DNA from: Pyropia haitanensis
Lineage: Eukaryota; Rhodophyta; Bangiophyceae; Bangiales; Bangiaceae
Assembly: GCA_008729055.1 (NCBI GenBank)
Contig: SDUX01000010.1
Location: 1,302,001 to 1,366,000 of the forward strand
Direction: 5' to 3'
DNA: 64,000 bases
The position numbers and the translations under genes are program-made. Shown one piece after another: positions 9,511-20,620 of this stretch (position 1 is the stretch's first letter; every line of letters begins with the position of its first letter). Below the pieces are notes generated by a model. It did no database searches, was not told the DNA's origin, and worked only from the letters and a program-made list of their open reading frames with translations.

Positions 9511-11972
9511 TTACGCCCGGCCACACGCCCACCCCCCCAGCGGCGTCACGCGGCGGTACGCACGCCACGCGCGGCGGAGGGCGGGCGCGTCGACCCCCCC
9601 CCCGGGCAGCGCCCGCGGCGGCTGCCGCGTGCCCCACCCCGCCCACGTGGCCACGCCCGGCACCCCCCGTGGCGGGCGGGAGGGGAGGATGAGCACGCCC
9701 CGGCCGGCGGTGGCGCCGAGGCTGTCCGACATGGCGCTCGCCGACGCGAGCAGCACGTCCGCCGCGATCATGGTGGCGATGGATGGCAGCGTCGGCGCCG
9801 AGATGTGCTCCGCGACGACCACGTCCAGGGGGGGGACGGACCGGTTCCTCGTGGCCGCCGCCGCGGTGGGGGGGGGGGGGGCCGCCGCCGCCGCGTCCCG
9901 GACGGTCGCGGCGTCCCAGCCGGCACCCACGACCTTGGCCCAGTAGCCCGCCCCGTGGGCGGTCCCGTTCTCGTCTGCGTAGGCCGACGTAAAGTGGGCG
10001 GCGTCGTGGGAGGACCAGATGGACACGTTGGGCTTGGCCACCCCCTGCGACAGGATGTGGAGGGAAAACCGCAGCGGCGGGTGGCGCGCACCGCCGCCGC
10101 CGTCGCCGTCGCCGCCGCCGCGGGGGGGACCACACGCCGCTCCCCCCCCCGGCGCCTCGGCCACCTCTGCGCCCTCCGCGGCGGCCTGCACGTCGGCCTC
10201 GGCGGCGGCAACGGCCTCCACAACCGCCCGGAGGGCGCCCACGTACGTGGCGTCGGCCAGCACCTTGCGGTGCTGCACCGCCGGGTTGGCGAGCAGAAAG
10301 TCCCCGCGCCGCACGTGCGCGACAATGTGCACCCGGGACGGGTCGAGCGGAAAGGTCACCCCGTCGTCGGCCGCGCTGGCCGACGCGTCCGCGCCCGCGT
10401 CGGCGGCGGGGGTGGGCGGCGACGCGGGCGACGCGGGCGGCTGCCCGGCGGCGGGGGGGGGGAGCGCCGACGCGGGCGGGAAGTCGGCGTGCGCTTCGTC
10501 CCGGGCGGCGAGCCACGCGCCGCGGGTGGCGGCGTCGGGGTCGGTGGCCTCGAGCGCGCGGCGCGCCCAGTACATGTCGCTGAGGCGCTGGCGGACGCCG
10601 AGGGACCACCTGTGTGGGGGAGAGGGGGGGGGGCGACAGGGGGGGCGACGGGCCAATCAAACGCATACAAAAGAGAGGATGAGGCAGTGGGACGAGGCGG
10701 CGCCGCGGAATGGTTAGTGTGCCGCCTGCGCGTGGCGCCGCTCCGCCCCACCCGACGTCTAGCCACCGACCCCCCTGGAGCCGACCATCCGTCCTAGTCT
10801 CCGCAGTCCCCTCCTTCCCAGCCGCCCCTACCGCACCGCCGCCCCCGCCCCCCCCCCCAACCTACTTGTTCACCCCTGGCAGCTCGTAGTAGCAGTCATC
10901 CGTGCCCAGCTGGAACAGCGTCCCCGCCTCGTCGTGCGCGCGCAGGAACGCGGCGAGCGCGGGCGACCGCGCGGCGGTGACCCCGCCCAGGTCCGCCGCC
11001 CGCACTGACCCATTGACCGCAAACAGCCGCGCCGGCACGGTGACGAGGCGCCGAAAGCCGCCGCCGCCACCCCGCCGCAGCCGCACGCACGTCACCCGCG
11101 GGCGGCCGCACGCGTCGGCCACCTCCGCCACCTCTGCACACGCGGCGGCGTAGACCTGGCGGCGGAGGGGTACCCCCCCCCCTCCTCCCCCCCCCCCCCC
11201 GTCCACCCCATCGGGGCCGCCCAAAAGACGCTCCGCCCCCCCGCCCCCCCCCCACCCAAATAGCCGCTCCACCGCCGTCGGGTCGGCGACCGTCAAGCTC
11301 CCATACGCCCCCCACCGGTGGACGTACGCGACGCCGAGCAGCGCGGCGGCGTTCAAGTCAAACGCGGTAAACGCCTGCCGGTAGCCGAGGCCGTCGGTCA
11401 TCTCGTGCGGCAGCGACGACACGTACGCGCGGCCGCGGGTGGCGGCGAGCGGCGGGAGCAGCGCCGCGCTGCCACCGCCAGCCATGACAAAGGGGGGCGT
11501 GTCGGCCGCGTGGCGGGCCGGCCACGGGCGGGAGAAGCGGGTGGGGGGGGGGGGGGGGGCGGCAGGGGGAGGTCCGCCGCGGACGTGACGGGGGGGGCGA
11601 CCGCCGGCGGCTGCGGTGGCGGCGGCGGTGCGGCCGGCGGCGCGGCGGCAGCGTCTGGGGGTAGCGGCCGCGGCGCGTCCGTCGGCCGCGCCGCCGCCGC
11701 CGCCGGCCGCGCCGCCGTCCGTGGCGGCGGCGGCGGCGGCGGCGGCCGCGACGGTGCGCCCCACACGGCCAGTGGCGTGCCGCGCCCCCCCCCCACCAGA
11801 GGCGCGCCACCCCCGCGACCGCCGCGGCGGTCACCACCGCCGCGGCGGCGGCGACGCCCACCACCGCCCGCGACGTGCGCCGCCGCCGGCTTGCCCACCG
11901 GGCGAGCCGGGGGGGCGGCGGCGGGGGCGGGTGCGGCGGCGACCACGGCCCGGCGGGCGCAGGGGTGGCCAT
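9511..11972 (-). CDS. HVRRGD-motif glycosyltransferase, copy B
   Basis: Tandem paralogue of copy A with the same architecture. A possible start at 11972 is followed by a hydrophobic anchor (AVVGVAAAAAVVTAAAVAG), then a stem, AYVSSLPHEMTDGLGYR, exon 2 ending at 10866 and an intron at 10610-10865 (GTAGGTT to AG, phase 2). The last exon, 10609-9511, begins WSLGVRQRLSDMYWARR, carries HVRRGDF and DVVVAEHISAPTLPS, and is fully open. The anchor and the catalytic part lie in different frames, with the switch somewhere between about 11540 and 11770 where long G runs occur. The stretch at about 11160-11256 joins exons 1 and 2; it is open here but differs by 2 bp from copy A, so it may be a small intron (candidate acceptor CGCCAG before GTCTACGCC) or indel-damaged coding sequence. 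Fucosyltransferase-like by motif; substrate unknown. Confidence 0.75.
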
Positions 11973-13955
11973 GGCGGGAGGAAGGGGGGGGGGGGGAGGG
12001 GGGGGCCGGTGGTGGGGGTGGGGGGGGGGGGGCGGGAGGGCGCGGTGACCGCGGGCAAGGCGGTGGTGGCGGCTGGCGGTGGGGATGGGCGCGGCGGTCG
12101 TGGTGGGGATGACCGTAGCGGTGGTGTTGGCGGTGGCGGTGGGGGGCGGTGGTTGTGGCGGCCAGAGGGAAAAGAGCAGGGCCGCGTCGATCCGCGGGAC
12201 GCCGTGGCCGGCCAGCCGCGGCGCGGCGTGCGCCGCGGCAAACCTGCCAGCGGCGGCGGCGGCGCGGGCGGGCGGGCGGTGACCGGCGGGGGGGGGGGGG
12301 GGGGGCAGAGCGCGTGGCGCCAGGCCGGCGGCACCGGCACACGGGCGGACGCTGGGGCGCGCCCGCGACGCGCGGGACAAGGCACGCACGGCACCGCGCG
12401 GCGGGCGGCGGCCCGGTCTCGGCCCGGCGCGAGACGCTGCCGCCAGCCGCACCGACCGTCAGGTGCGCGCCCACACGCGACCGCGGCGGTCGGCGGGTGT
12501 GGGACCACACACGCCACGCACGCCGTTGGGGCGCGCGCTGGCACCGCGTGAGTGGCGGGCGGGCCGCGGCGGGGCGGGGGCCGACCGGCGCCGTGAGTGG
12601 CAAGCGGGCCCGATCGTCGGCCGTGCTGCTGCAGGCGAGGTCCCGCGGCAGCCTATCAAATTGATTATGGCCCAATTCTTCAATGCGTTTCAGATACCGA
12701 TTTTTGATCCGAGGGTCGGTTTTCTGTAGTGTGCCAGGTTTTGGTGGCGGAGGGGGTGCCGAGCGTTGCGTCATATATTAATCAAAATTTGATTGGGTCT
12801 CAATACTTCCCATCGCATGACACTTGTGATTGAGGCACGGACCAGTCAATGGACAAGTCCGATACCAGTCCTCCACAAATTCTACGTCGACCATTCGCCC
12901 TTATGAACACAGCGTCGGGTGTGTGCAGGCGATGCCTGGCCTGGTCGCAGTCGGCAGCCCGCGGGGTGCGACGGGGCGTGTGCGGCCGCAGGGTGCATTC
13001 GTGACAGCAACAGGGGTCAGTGGCGGGGGAGACAGCGAGGGGGAGGGAAGGCTGACGATGGCCGTGAAGACGTCCTTGACTGGTGACGGTGGTGGGGTTG
13101 CGATGGCGGCGGCTGCGGGGATGGTAGCATACGAGTTCCTCCATCCCCACACCCTTTAACGCTACGCCTTGATGATCATCCGCATCAGGTGGAGGGCAAT
13201 GACCAGGGGAAGGCAATAGACTGCCAGGGGGCGAAAGCCAAGAGAACAAAGGGGATAGTCGGAAGGGGGGGGGAAGACGGGGATGTGGTTGTGGGATGGA
13301 AGGACTGGGGGAGGGGGGGGTTATGGTGTGGGAGTGGGTGAAGGGAGGAGCAGCTTTAAGGTGGAGCGGGTTAGAAGGAGCGTCATCGTGAATGCCGGCG
13401 CAGCGTGTTCCCAGTCGTGAAGCTGGGACGGTGCTGGAGGCGATCGGGAGCGGGTTCGCGCAGAGGCTACGCGAATTGCGACCCGGGACGCCGGTAGATC
13501 AAAGACTTGAAAGAATGCCGACAGCCAGACAGTAATCTGCCTCAAAGCCCAGGGCACTTCATCGGTCCCTCTGTCGAGAACGTGAGACTGGACTCGGGGC
13601 CAGGTCTGAACCCGAGTTACTTCAAACAGAGCGACTTTCAAACGGGCTATGCATCGGCTCGACTGATGCTGAACGTTCGCGTAAACTTCATTGTCACCCA
13701 CGATGACATGGTACTCAGCGAAATAGCCGGCTGCGTATCTTGGTGACCATCATCTCGTGGGGACACGAACATTGGATGGGTAGTCCCCGGTGGCGCAGCC
13801 GCCCGGTATCGCGTGTCCGTGTCAACCCTGTCGAGCAGGTCGATTCTTTTACGGGAGCGCCTCCACGACGAGCGCCCTGCCACCCTCTGACGCGTCACGT
13901 TCACAGAACTTCACCAATTTTGTTTTGTGAGCTGCTTCGTATGCGTCACCACTGT
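11973..13955. other. Intergenic interval, GC-rich then lower GC
   Basis: From 11973 to about 12640 it is GC-rich low complexity upstream of copy B. From about 12650 base composition drops visibly and the sequence becomes complex, for example TCATATATTAATCAAAATTTG near 12770. Short open frames at 12830-13159, 13507-13746 and 13740-14066 have no recognisable domain, and I do not call them genes. Confidence 0.5.
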
Positions 13956-14633
13956 GATCTGGCTGAGGCCCTTTCGCAGACATGTATCGTTCCCGTACCA
14001 GTACCGGTAACGTGGATGCGATTGGGCCAGCGTTTTGCTACAATACAAACGAGACGGACATACTAATCGGGCGCGGTAGGTGACGTCACAATGTATCGCC
14101 GCAATTATGGGCCGTGAGGCGGATTCTGCACCCACCAGTCTGGCATATTTACGACACGTGCCCATAGATCTCACCAACGAGTCTGGCCTCGCTCAGTCCA
14201 TCAGCCTGATGGACACACCGTGCACCCAGATGGAGAAGGCCTCGGTCAAGATGCTCCGGGAGAGCCTTCGGGGTTCGTGGGCTGTCCACTCACGGTCTGA
14301 AGGAAGAACTCCTGCAGCGCTGTAAGGCGCACGGTGTAGCTGTCGGAGATGCAGGGATAAGGGCAGGCGCTGCTGCAGGGATATCGGCAGGCACCGTATG
14401 GAGGAGGGTGCGTGGAACAGCGCGCGACGGTGGCGACGAGCGGGGGGCTCGTAGAGGTGGGCAGGTGATCACTAATCGTACCAGCGCATTGCACTTAGGT
14501 TAAATGAACTCAAAATATTTAGTGGAGTTGCGTGTACCGGCGCACGGCATCGGTAAAGAGCTTTCGCAGCATGTGACGCGATACAGTACCGCGTCACACT
14601 AACGGTACGTGTCTGCGAAAGCCCCTGACTGAT
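13956..14633. repeat. Imperfect inverted repeat, possible decayed mobile element
   Basis: The sequence at 13956-13992 (containing CTTTCGCAGACATGTATCGTT) is matched in inverted orientation at about 14600-14633 (GGTACGTGTCTGCGAAAG). Arms of about 35 bp are imperfect and lie about 600 bp apart. A second, local palindrome (CTTTCGCAG near 14561 facing CTGCGAAAG near 14612, with GTGACGCG facing CGCGTCAC inside) overlaps the right arm. There is no transposase frame and the ends are not defined. Confidence 0.4.
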
Positions 14634-14784
14634 CTTGGCCAGGTGACGTTCGACGAGGGGCGGTGGCGGTGTGGCTGGCTTGTGTGCTGCTCTTTTTGTA
14701 CAATGAACCCTTCCCCATCCGGGCTTGAGGACAACCTTTAGCAGGGAGAGGACCCTCGGGCGCTTACGGGTCGGTCTCACCTAC

Positions 14785-15113
14785 AAGAAGCCCCCAAAGC
14801 AGCACTCCAAACGCGTCCACGTCGGCGGCTGTGCGCCAGACGGCGAGCGGTCGCCTCCCCGCCTGCAGTTCTTCGCGGCCACCCGGAGCGCCCGCCTGCC
14901 CGAGGCCGCAGCCACCCTCCCCCCCATATCACCCAGTACATGGGGATTGCGGACGGCAGCGGCGGCGGCGGCAGCGGCGGCCCCTGCTTCCGCGATGGGA
15001 CTCCCTGCGCTCCGAGTGCAGGCTCGCCCGTCCTCCCTCGTGGAGGCACCGCCGCCCGTTCTGACGCAGCGCCCAGCAGACGCAGCGACTAGCAGCCGCA
15101 GCGCCTCACGCAC
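14785..15113 (-). pseudogene. Protein-kinase-like fragment
   Basis: Two kinase-like blocks occur in order on the minus strand. NPHVLGDMGG (about 14955-14930) resembles the DFG segment of a kinase activation loop. TAADVDAFGVLLWGLL (about 14830-14786) resembles the subdomain IX pattern DVYSFGVLLWEL. The two are in different frames, and a GTAGGTGAG donor-like sequence follows the second block at 14784. No HRD motif or N-lobe is visible. It may be an exon pair of a divergent kinase with a frame error, or a decayed kinase copy. The terminal block is the stronger evidence. Confidence 0.35.
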
Positions 15114-16164
15114 AAGAAGCTTTGCTCACCGCAGCGTACCGTCACGTAACCACCGGCGCCACCGCCGCCACAGTCACTGCGGGACCCCCGCGAACGCTTC
15201 GGGCAATAAAGCAGCAAGCGTCGGAGAGGAAGTCAAAGAGGACGGGCTCGTCGTCCAGCTGGACGCTCCAGCGCCCGTATTGTACGGGGTTTCAGCCAAC
15301 AAACAGACGAGCAGGGGATGATCGAGAAAAAGTGGGACTCCGTTAAGTATATAGGGGAGTTTGAGGGTTTTTTACTATGCCGCGGTGTTCGTACGAAATA
15401 TAGGTATAGGTACATATACATACCAGTTAATTGATGTACTTGTCTTCTCGGTTGGCCAGTCTCTTGTACTCGCAGCACTGTGGCTGGCCGCGTTGCGCAG
15501 CGTGCCGGCCGGCTGTGGTGGCTGGTGACAGCCGGGCACTGACGGTGGCGGTGCACCGGTTGAGGGTGACGCGGGCGGTCGGCGTGGCGGCGGCTCCCCC
15601 TTCCCGTCGCCTGCCCGTCTCTCTCCACCCCGTCCCAACCCGCGCGGCGTGAGCCCGCGCGGCCCCGTGCCGCCTCCGCGCGCGCCGGTTTGGTTCGCGG
15701 TCGTTGGTGGACCGCCCTGCGTCTGGTGGGTGAACCGCCCGCCCGCCCCGCCCACTCGGGGTCGACGAGGCAGCGCCCCGCTGTGGGCGGCCGTCGGTGC
15801 CCCGGGTGGCGGTCGTCACCTCGCCAAGGCGTCTGTGGAAGCAGCCGCTGCTGCGGCTGCTGGTGCGGGGAATCTGCACGCCCGCTTGGTCATCTCCTGT
15901 CATCGACTTGGTTTTTGGCAGCGCACCCCCCCTCGTACGCCTGTGAGCACGGGCCGCCCCCGCCGTCGGTGAGCCTTCCTCCGGCCCCCGCCCGTGCCCG
16001 CCGTCTGCGGCGGCTGTCGCCTGGTTGTTGCTGAGGCGCCGCGGCGTGGGTGCGCCGCTTCCCCCGGCTCCCTGTCGTGTAGGGTTGACTTTGGATCTCG
16101 CCCCCCCCCCGCCCGCCCCCGCCCCCGCGTGGCGCCGCGCGCGGTGCCGCGGCGCACCGGCATC
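15114..16164. other. Intergenic interval and 5' flank of HRD1
   Basis: It has an AT-rich patch at about 15340-15435 and then GC-rich sequence leading to the HRD1 start. Possible small coding-like stretches on the minus strand near 15190-15270 may belong to the kinase-like fragment, but they cannot be joined confidently. Nothing else is supported. Confidence 0.45.
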
Positions 16165-19100
16165 ATGTCGCTCACCTTCCCTTCCTACCTTGCGCTGAGC
16201 GTTGCCGCCGCGGCGGCGGTGTTCGGCCACGCCGCCTACATGCACCGCTACCTGTACCGGACGGTCGTGCACCTGGGGTCGTCCAAGGTGGCTACTCTGG
16301 TACGTTTGTGCAGATTTGCGGGGGGGGTGGGGGGGGGGGGTGGGTTGTTGTCGAGAGCGGGTTCTCCCTGCGCATTGGCGGCACGAGAGGAGGTGGTTGG
16401 GGCGGTGGCTGCGGTTGGTGCGCACCGTCCGTGACCCCGAGAGGACCGTACTGACGCAGAGGATGGGCATCGATTGCGTTTTTCCCTTCTTTGACTGCTG
16501 CTTGTGTGCTGTTGCTTTGCCGTTGATGGGGTATGATACCGTGCAGGCGCTCGGAAACATGCTCCTCGCCGCGGTGCTCGTGGCGGGCAAGACGGTGCAG
16601 CGGCTGTTCCTGGGATCGCTGCGCTTCCGAGAGGTCGAGCGCCTGCACCTCCGCATCCGAGAGGCGGTCATTGAGACGTGCCTGGCCATGACCGTCTTTC
16701 GAGACGACTTCAACACCCACTTTATCCTTATGTTTGGGCTGCTGCTCTTCCTCAAGGTCTTCCACTGGCTTGCCAAGGACCGAATCGAGTTTGTACGTTT
16801 CCTCAGCCTGGGCCGGCGTCCCTGTTCTGTTGGCCTTTTCTTGCTGCATTGGGGGGTGCACTCGGGGGGGGGACGCCCGTACAGCATGGTCTTGAGTGCT
16901 GTGCTGTCGGACTGGGCACTTCAGGTGGGCGCGGGCATCGGTGGGCGTTGACGTAGGTGGGCGCTGACATAGCTTTGCCACGCTGATGCTAACCGACCGA
17001 CTCTCTTGCTGTGTTCTCTTGTTGCGCATGGCCTGTATCGTATCCTTGGCTTCACGCACACAGTTGGAAGAGCAGCCGCTCTCTCCGCGCTCGACGTACA
17101 TCCGCCTGTTCTTGCTGATGGTTGTGCTCCTCTCTGTGGATGCTCGCTTGCTGATAGCGTGCCTGCAGTACACACTGCAGAACGGGCGGACAATGGTGGC
17201 GCGGTTTGCCTTTGAGTTTACGGTCCTCCTCATCGAGCTATGCTCCCACATGGTCCGCTTCACGCTGCACGTGGTGGACGTGGCGTGTGCGGGGCGCTGG
17301 GAGGGCAAGGCGATGGTCGCTTTCTATGCGGAGCTGGTGGCTGATGCGCTCCAGTTGGTGGTGTACGTGGCCTTCTTTATTCACGTGGTCACGTTCTACC
17401 CGCTACCCATCCACATTCTCCGGGACCTGTACGTGGCGGCCACCCGTTTGCAGCGGCGGGTGGTGGACTTTATGCGCTACCGCCGGGTGGTTGCGACGAT
17501 GGCCCAACTGTTTGGAGACGCGACGGCCGAGGAGTTGGCGGCCGCCGACGCCACCTGCATTATTTGCCGAGAGGAGATGGCGGCTGCCAAGAAGCTGGCG
17601 TGCGGTCACATCTTCCACGCCCGCTGTCTGCAGAGCTGGCTGAAGCGGCAGCTGAGCTGTCCCACATGCCGCGCGCCGGTGGATGTGAGCCCCACTGCAC
17701 ACCGAAACGCGGCGGCGGCTGCGGCCGCAGCTGCTGGGGCTGCCAACGCCGGTGCGGCTGGTGCCGCCGCTGCCGCGGCCAATGCCGCAGCGGGAGGCAA
17801 CCACGGGGGTGCTGTCGCCGCCGCCGGGGCGGGTGGTGAGGCGGGCGCCGTCAACGTAGTCGATGGGCCCGAGATGAGGGCCAACCAGCATGGCGCCGGG
17901 GAGCGGCGTCGAGACGCCGCCCGGCAGGACACCTTGGCTGCGAGGTACGCACGCGTTGCGGCGCGCGGGGAGGTGCCACCCCAGCCGGGCCGCTTTCCTC
18001 AGGAGGGAGCGGCCGTCTATGAGGACTGGGTTCGGCGGGCGCAGGCCCTCCAGGCCCACCACGCCACCCTCGCGGGTGTCCTTCGCAACCTGGACGATCT
18101 CATTGCGCGCAACGCTGCGGGCTGGAACAACAACCCAGCTGCGGCGGCAGACGCGGCTGCCGCACCGCCTGCAATGCTGGGCGCGCCTGGTGGCGCCCCG
18201 CCTGACGACGCGGCTGTGGCAGCGGCAGGAGGGGCGGCAGCGGCTGCCACTGCAGCCGCGACGGCCGCGGCGAGGCTCAATCTCGGGCGGCCATACGAGG
18301 CGGGTGCGCTCCCTCCGGCGGGACTAGGCCCCGCGCAGTTCCAGTGGCCACAGCAGCCGCCGCAGGCAGCGACGCGGGAGGGGGGTGCGTCGACCGACCC
18401 GGCCGGCCGGCCACCCGGTGCTGGGGAGCAGCCATCACAGGCGGGCGGCGCTGGACCACCTGGTTCCCTCCCCACCGCTATGCTCGCTCGGCATTCGCAG
18501 CAGCTGCAGCAGCAGCAGGCACGTCTCTACTCGATGCGGCGGCGGGTGGCCAACATGGCTCCCCCCGCGGGCGCCCCGCCCTCGTACGCGTCTGGTTCTT
18601 CTTCGGCGTCGGCGGGTGACGCGGCCGCTGGGGCGGGTGGGAGTGGCGCGGGGGGACCCTCTGGTGTGGCCGGCAGCGCGGCCGGTGGCGGCGTGGCCGG
18701 CCGGCTGCGGCACCTGCACTACCAGGCGCCGCATCACCCGTATCAGCCGCCACCACTGCCATCGTTTGGTCGCCCATTGCCGGCCGCGGCGGGGGCGGCG
18801 GCAGCGGCCGGCGATGCCGTAGGGGGGGCTGCTGCTGACGCTGTGCCCGGTGCGGGTCACGGCCGCTGGCTGGGCGCGTCCTCGTTGGGCGCCGCCGCCC
18901 CGCCCGCGCGAGTACAATCACCGGTGGAGGCGCGCGCGCAGGCGCTAGCCACCTCTGCGCTCTCCATCCTCCTCCAGCAGCAGCAGGCAGCCCTCGCGGA
19001 CGCGCGTCGGCGGGGCGAGCCGGGGGTGCCACCGCCGCGGCCGGGAGGCCCGACGGGCGCGGGCGTTGCGGCGGCGGCGCCGCTGGGGCGGCTGCTGGCC

Positions 19101-19748
19101 CTGCAAGAGTCGCTGGACCGCATCCGCGCCGAGGTGGGCGACATGATCCAGGGCGCGACCGCGGGGGAGGAGGCGGCGATCCCTGCGGCGGGAGCGGCGG
19201 GTGCCGCGTCGACGGCTCCTTCCTCGGCGGCCGCTGTAGGTGGCGGGGGGGACGGGACCGCCGATCCCGTGGCGTTGGCGGCCGGGCAGTGCACTCCCGT
19301 GGTGGCCACGCCCGCCGCTCCCGCGGCGACGGCGGCCTCGGGCGATGCTCTCGCCGCGGCAGCGGCGCCCCTGGTATCGCCTGCCGCCCCCGAGGTGGCC
19401 GTCCGCCGTGCTGGCAGCGGTGGCGGCGGTGGAGCTACGCAGCCCGCTGACGTGGCCACGGCTGGGGCGACGCCGCCGCCGCCTCCGCTAGTGGTCCCGA
19501 CGTCGGCCCCCGCGTCGTCGTTGTCGCCGTCGGCCACCGCGGCCGCCTCTTCGTCGGCGGCTGCCGCGGCCGCGGCGGGCTCGGCGGCCGACGAGCTCGC
19601 CCGCCAGCGGCGGCAGGTGGCGCTCGAAGCGCAGGCCCGGTACCGGCGCGCTATGGAACGCCGCGACGGCAGCGGCGGCAGCGGCGGCAGCGGAGGCAGC
19701 GGCGGTGGCGGCGATGGCGGCGGCGGTGGCGCGGATGCGCAGGCGTGA
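16165..19748 (+). CDS. HRD1: HRD1/synoviolin E3 ubiquitin ligase
   Basis: ER membrane RING ubiquitin ligase of ER-associated degradation. Three exons, 16165-16299, 16547-16792 and 17064-19748, join in phase 0 and give 1021 residues. Exon 1 has TM1 and YRTVVHLGSSKVATL; exon 2 has REAVIETCLAMTVFRDDF and FLKVFHWLAKDR, a near match to animal synoviolin. About six membrane segments precede the RING-H2 domain at roughly residues 289-330, where CIICREEM, CGHIFHARC and CPTC supply all eight zinc ligands. The remaining two thirds is Ala/Gly/Pro-rich and probably disordered, far longer than in yeast or animals, with a Q-rich patch (QQLQQQQARL) and late Gly-Ser repeats. Both introns begin GTACGTTT. The next minus-strand gene is convergent. 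Confidence 0.95.
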
Positions 19749-20620
19749 GGCGGCGCGCCCGTCCCCCCCCCCTCCCCCCTTCTCTCATCCCCTTTTATTC
19801 TGTGCGAGGGCTAGCTCGCGGACGAGGAACCCCACTCGCCCCGTTTGCGGAACGAACGGAGCGCTGGGCGTGTGTGGGTCGTGGCTCCGCGCTTGGCGCC
19901 GATTTCCTCTCTATTGCGCGCGTGGGGAGGGGACGAGTGCGTGGGTGCACGTGCGTGTGGTGTGCGTGCGTGTGGTTCGCGGTATAGGCGGTCAACGTTA
20001 CGTGCGTCCATTCACGCGCGGCGGTCGCGGGTGGATTCTCCATTTGTTGCTCTCTCCCTCGTCCCCGCGCTCGTCCGGGTCTCTCGGTTTCCTCCTCCGC
20101 CCTTGTCCGCCGCGTCTCTCGCTTGCCTACCCCTGCCCTCGTCCGCCTCTCTCGCTTGCCTCCTCCGCCCTGCCCCCCAGGTCTATGGGTGCCCGTCCGC
20201 GGGGCGGCCGCCGCTCACCTGGAAACGTTCCCCACCGTGGCGGTGGGGTGGCGGTCCTCGACACGGGCGGCGGCGTGTGGGCGCGCGCGGCGTGGCGGGA
20301 TGCACGGCCCGCCGTTTTTATTGCTGTTGAGGTGAGTAGCTTCTTGGCTGTCCTGCGCCGCCGGGCGGGCGCTTGTCGCGCACAGCGCCGCCCCTTTGGC
20401 ACACGCACCCTTCCGCCCCCCGCCGCTCCCGTCCCGCCCCATCAAAGCATCCCCTTCCCTCCCCCCTCCAAGCGTGCCCCACCACTGCCCCTTGGCACTC
20501 CCGCCTTGGCCCCCCCTTCCTCCCTGCCCCTCCAAACATCTCTCTCGACGGCCGCCCCCCCCCCGCTTCCGCCCCCCCTCATTTCCACCCCCCCATGCCC
20601 GCACCCCTCCCCCCTCTTTT
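19749..20620. other. Intergenic interval between convergent genes
   Basis: It contains the HRD1 3' flank and pyrimidine-rich DNA at about 20400-20680. A segment at 20180-20331 is bounded by an acceptor-like CCCCCCAG and a donor-like GAGGTGAGT on the plus strand and is open in one frame, but no partner exon can be found. No gene is called. Confidence 0.45.

Larger units (their letters stand above)
5120..11972. repeat. Tandem gene duplication, unit about 4.4 kb
   Basis: The two glycosyltransferase genes are colinear at an offset of about 4.35-4.39 kb. The blocks around 5150-5700 and 9530-10070 and around 6510-7200 and 10866-11550 are nearly identical in DNA, including intron borders. Stems and linkers between catalytic blocks are diverged. 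This indicates a duplication followed by change mainly in low-complexity spacers. Confidence 0.9.
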
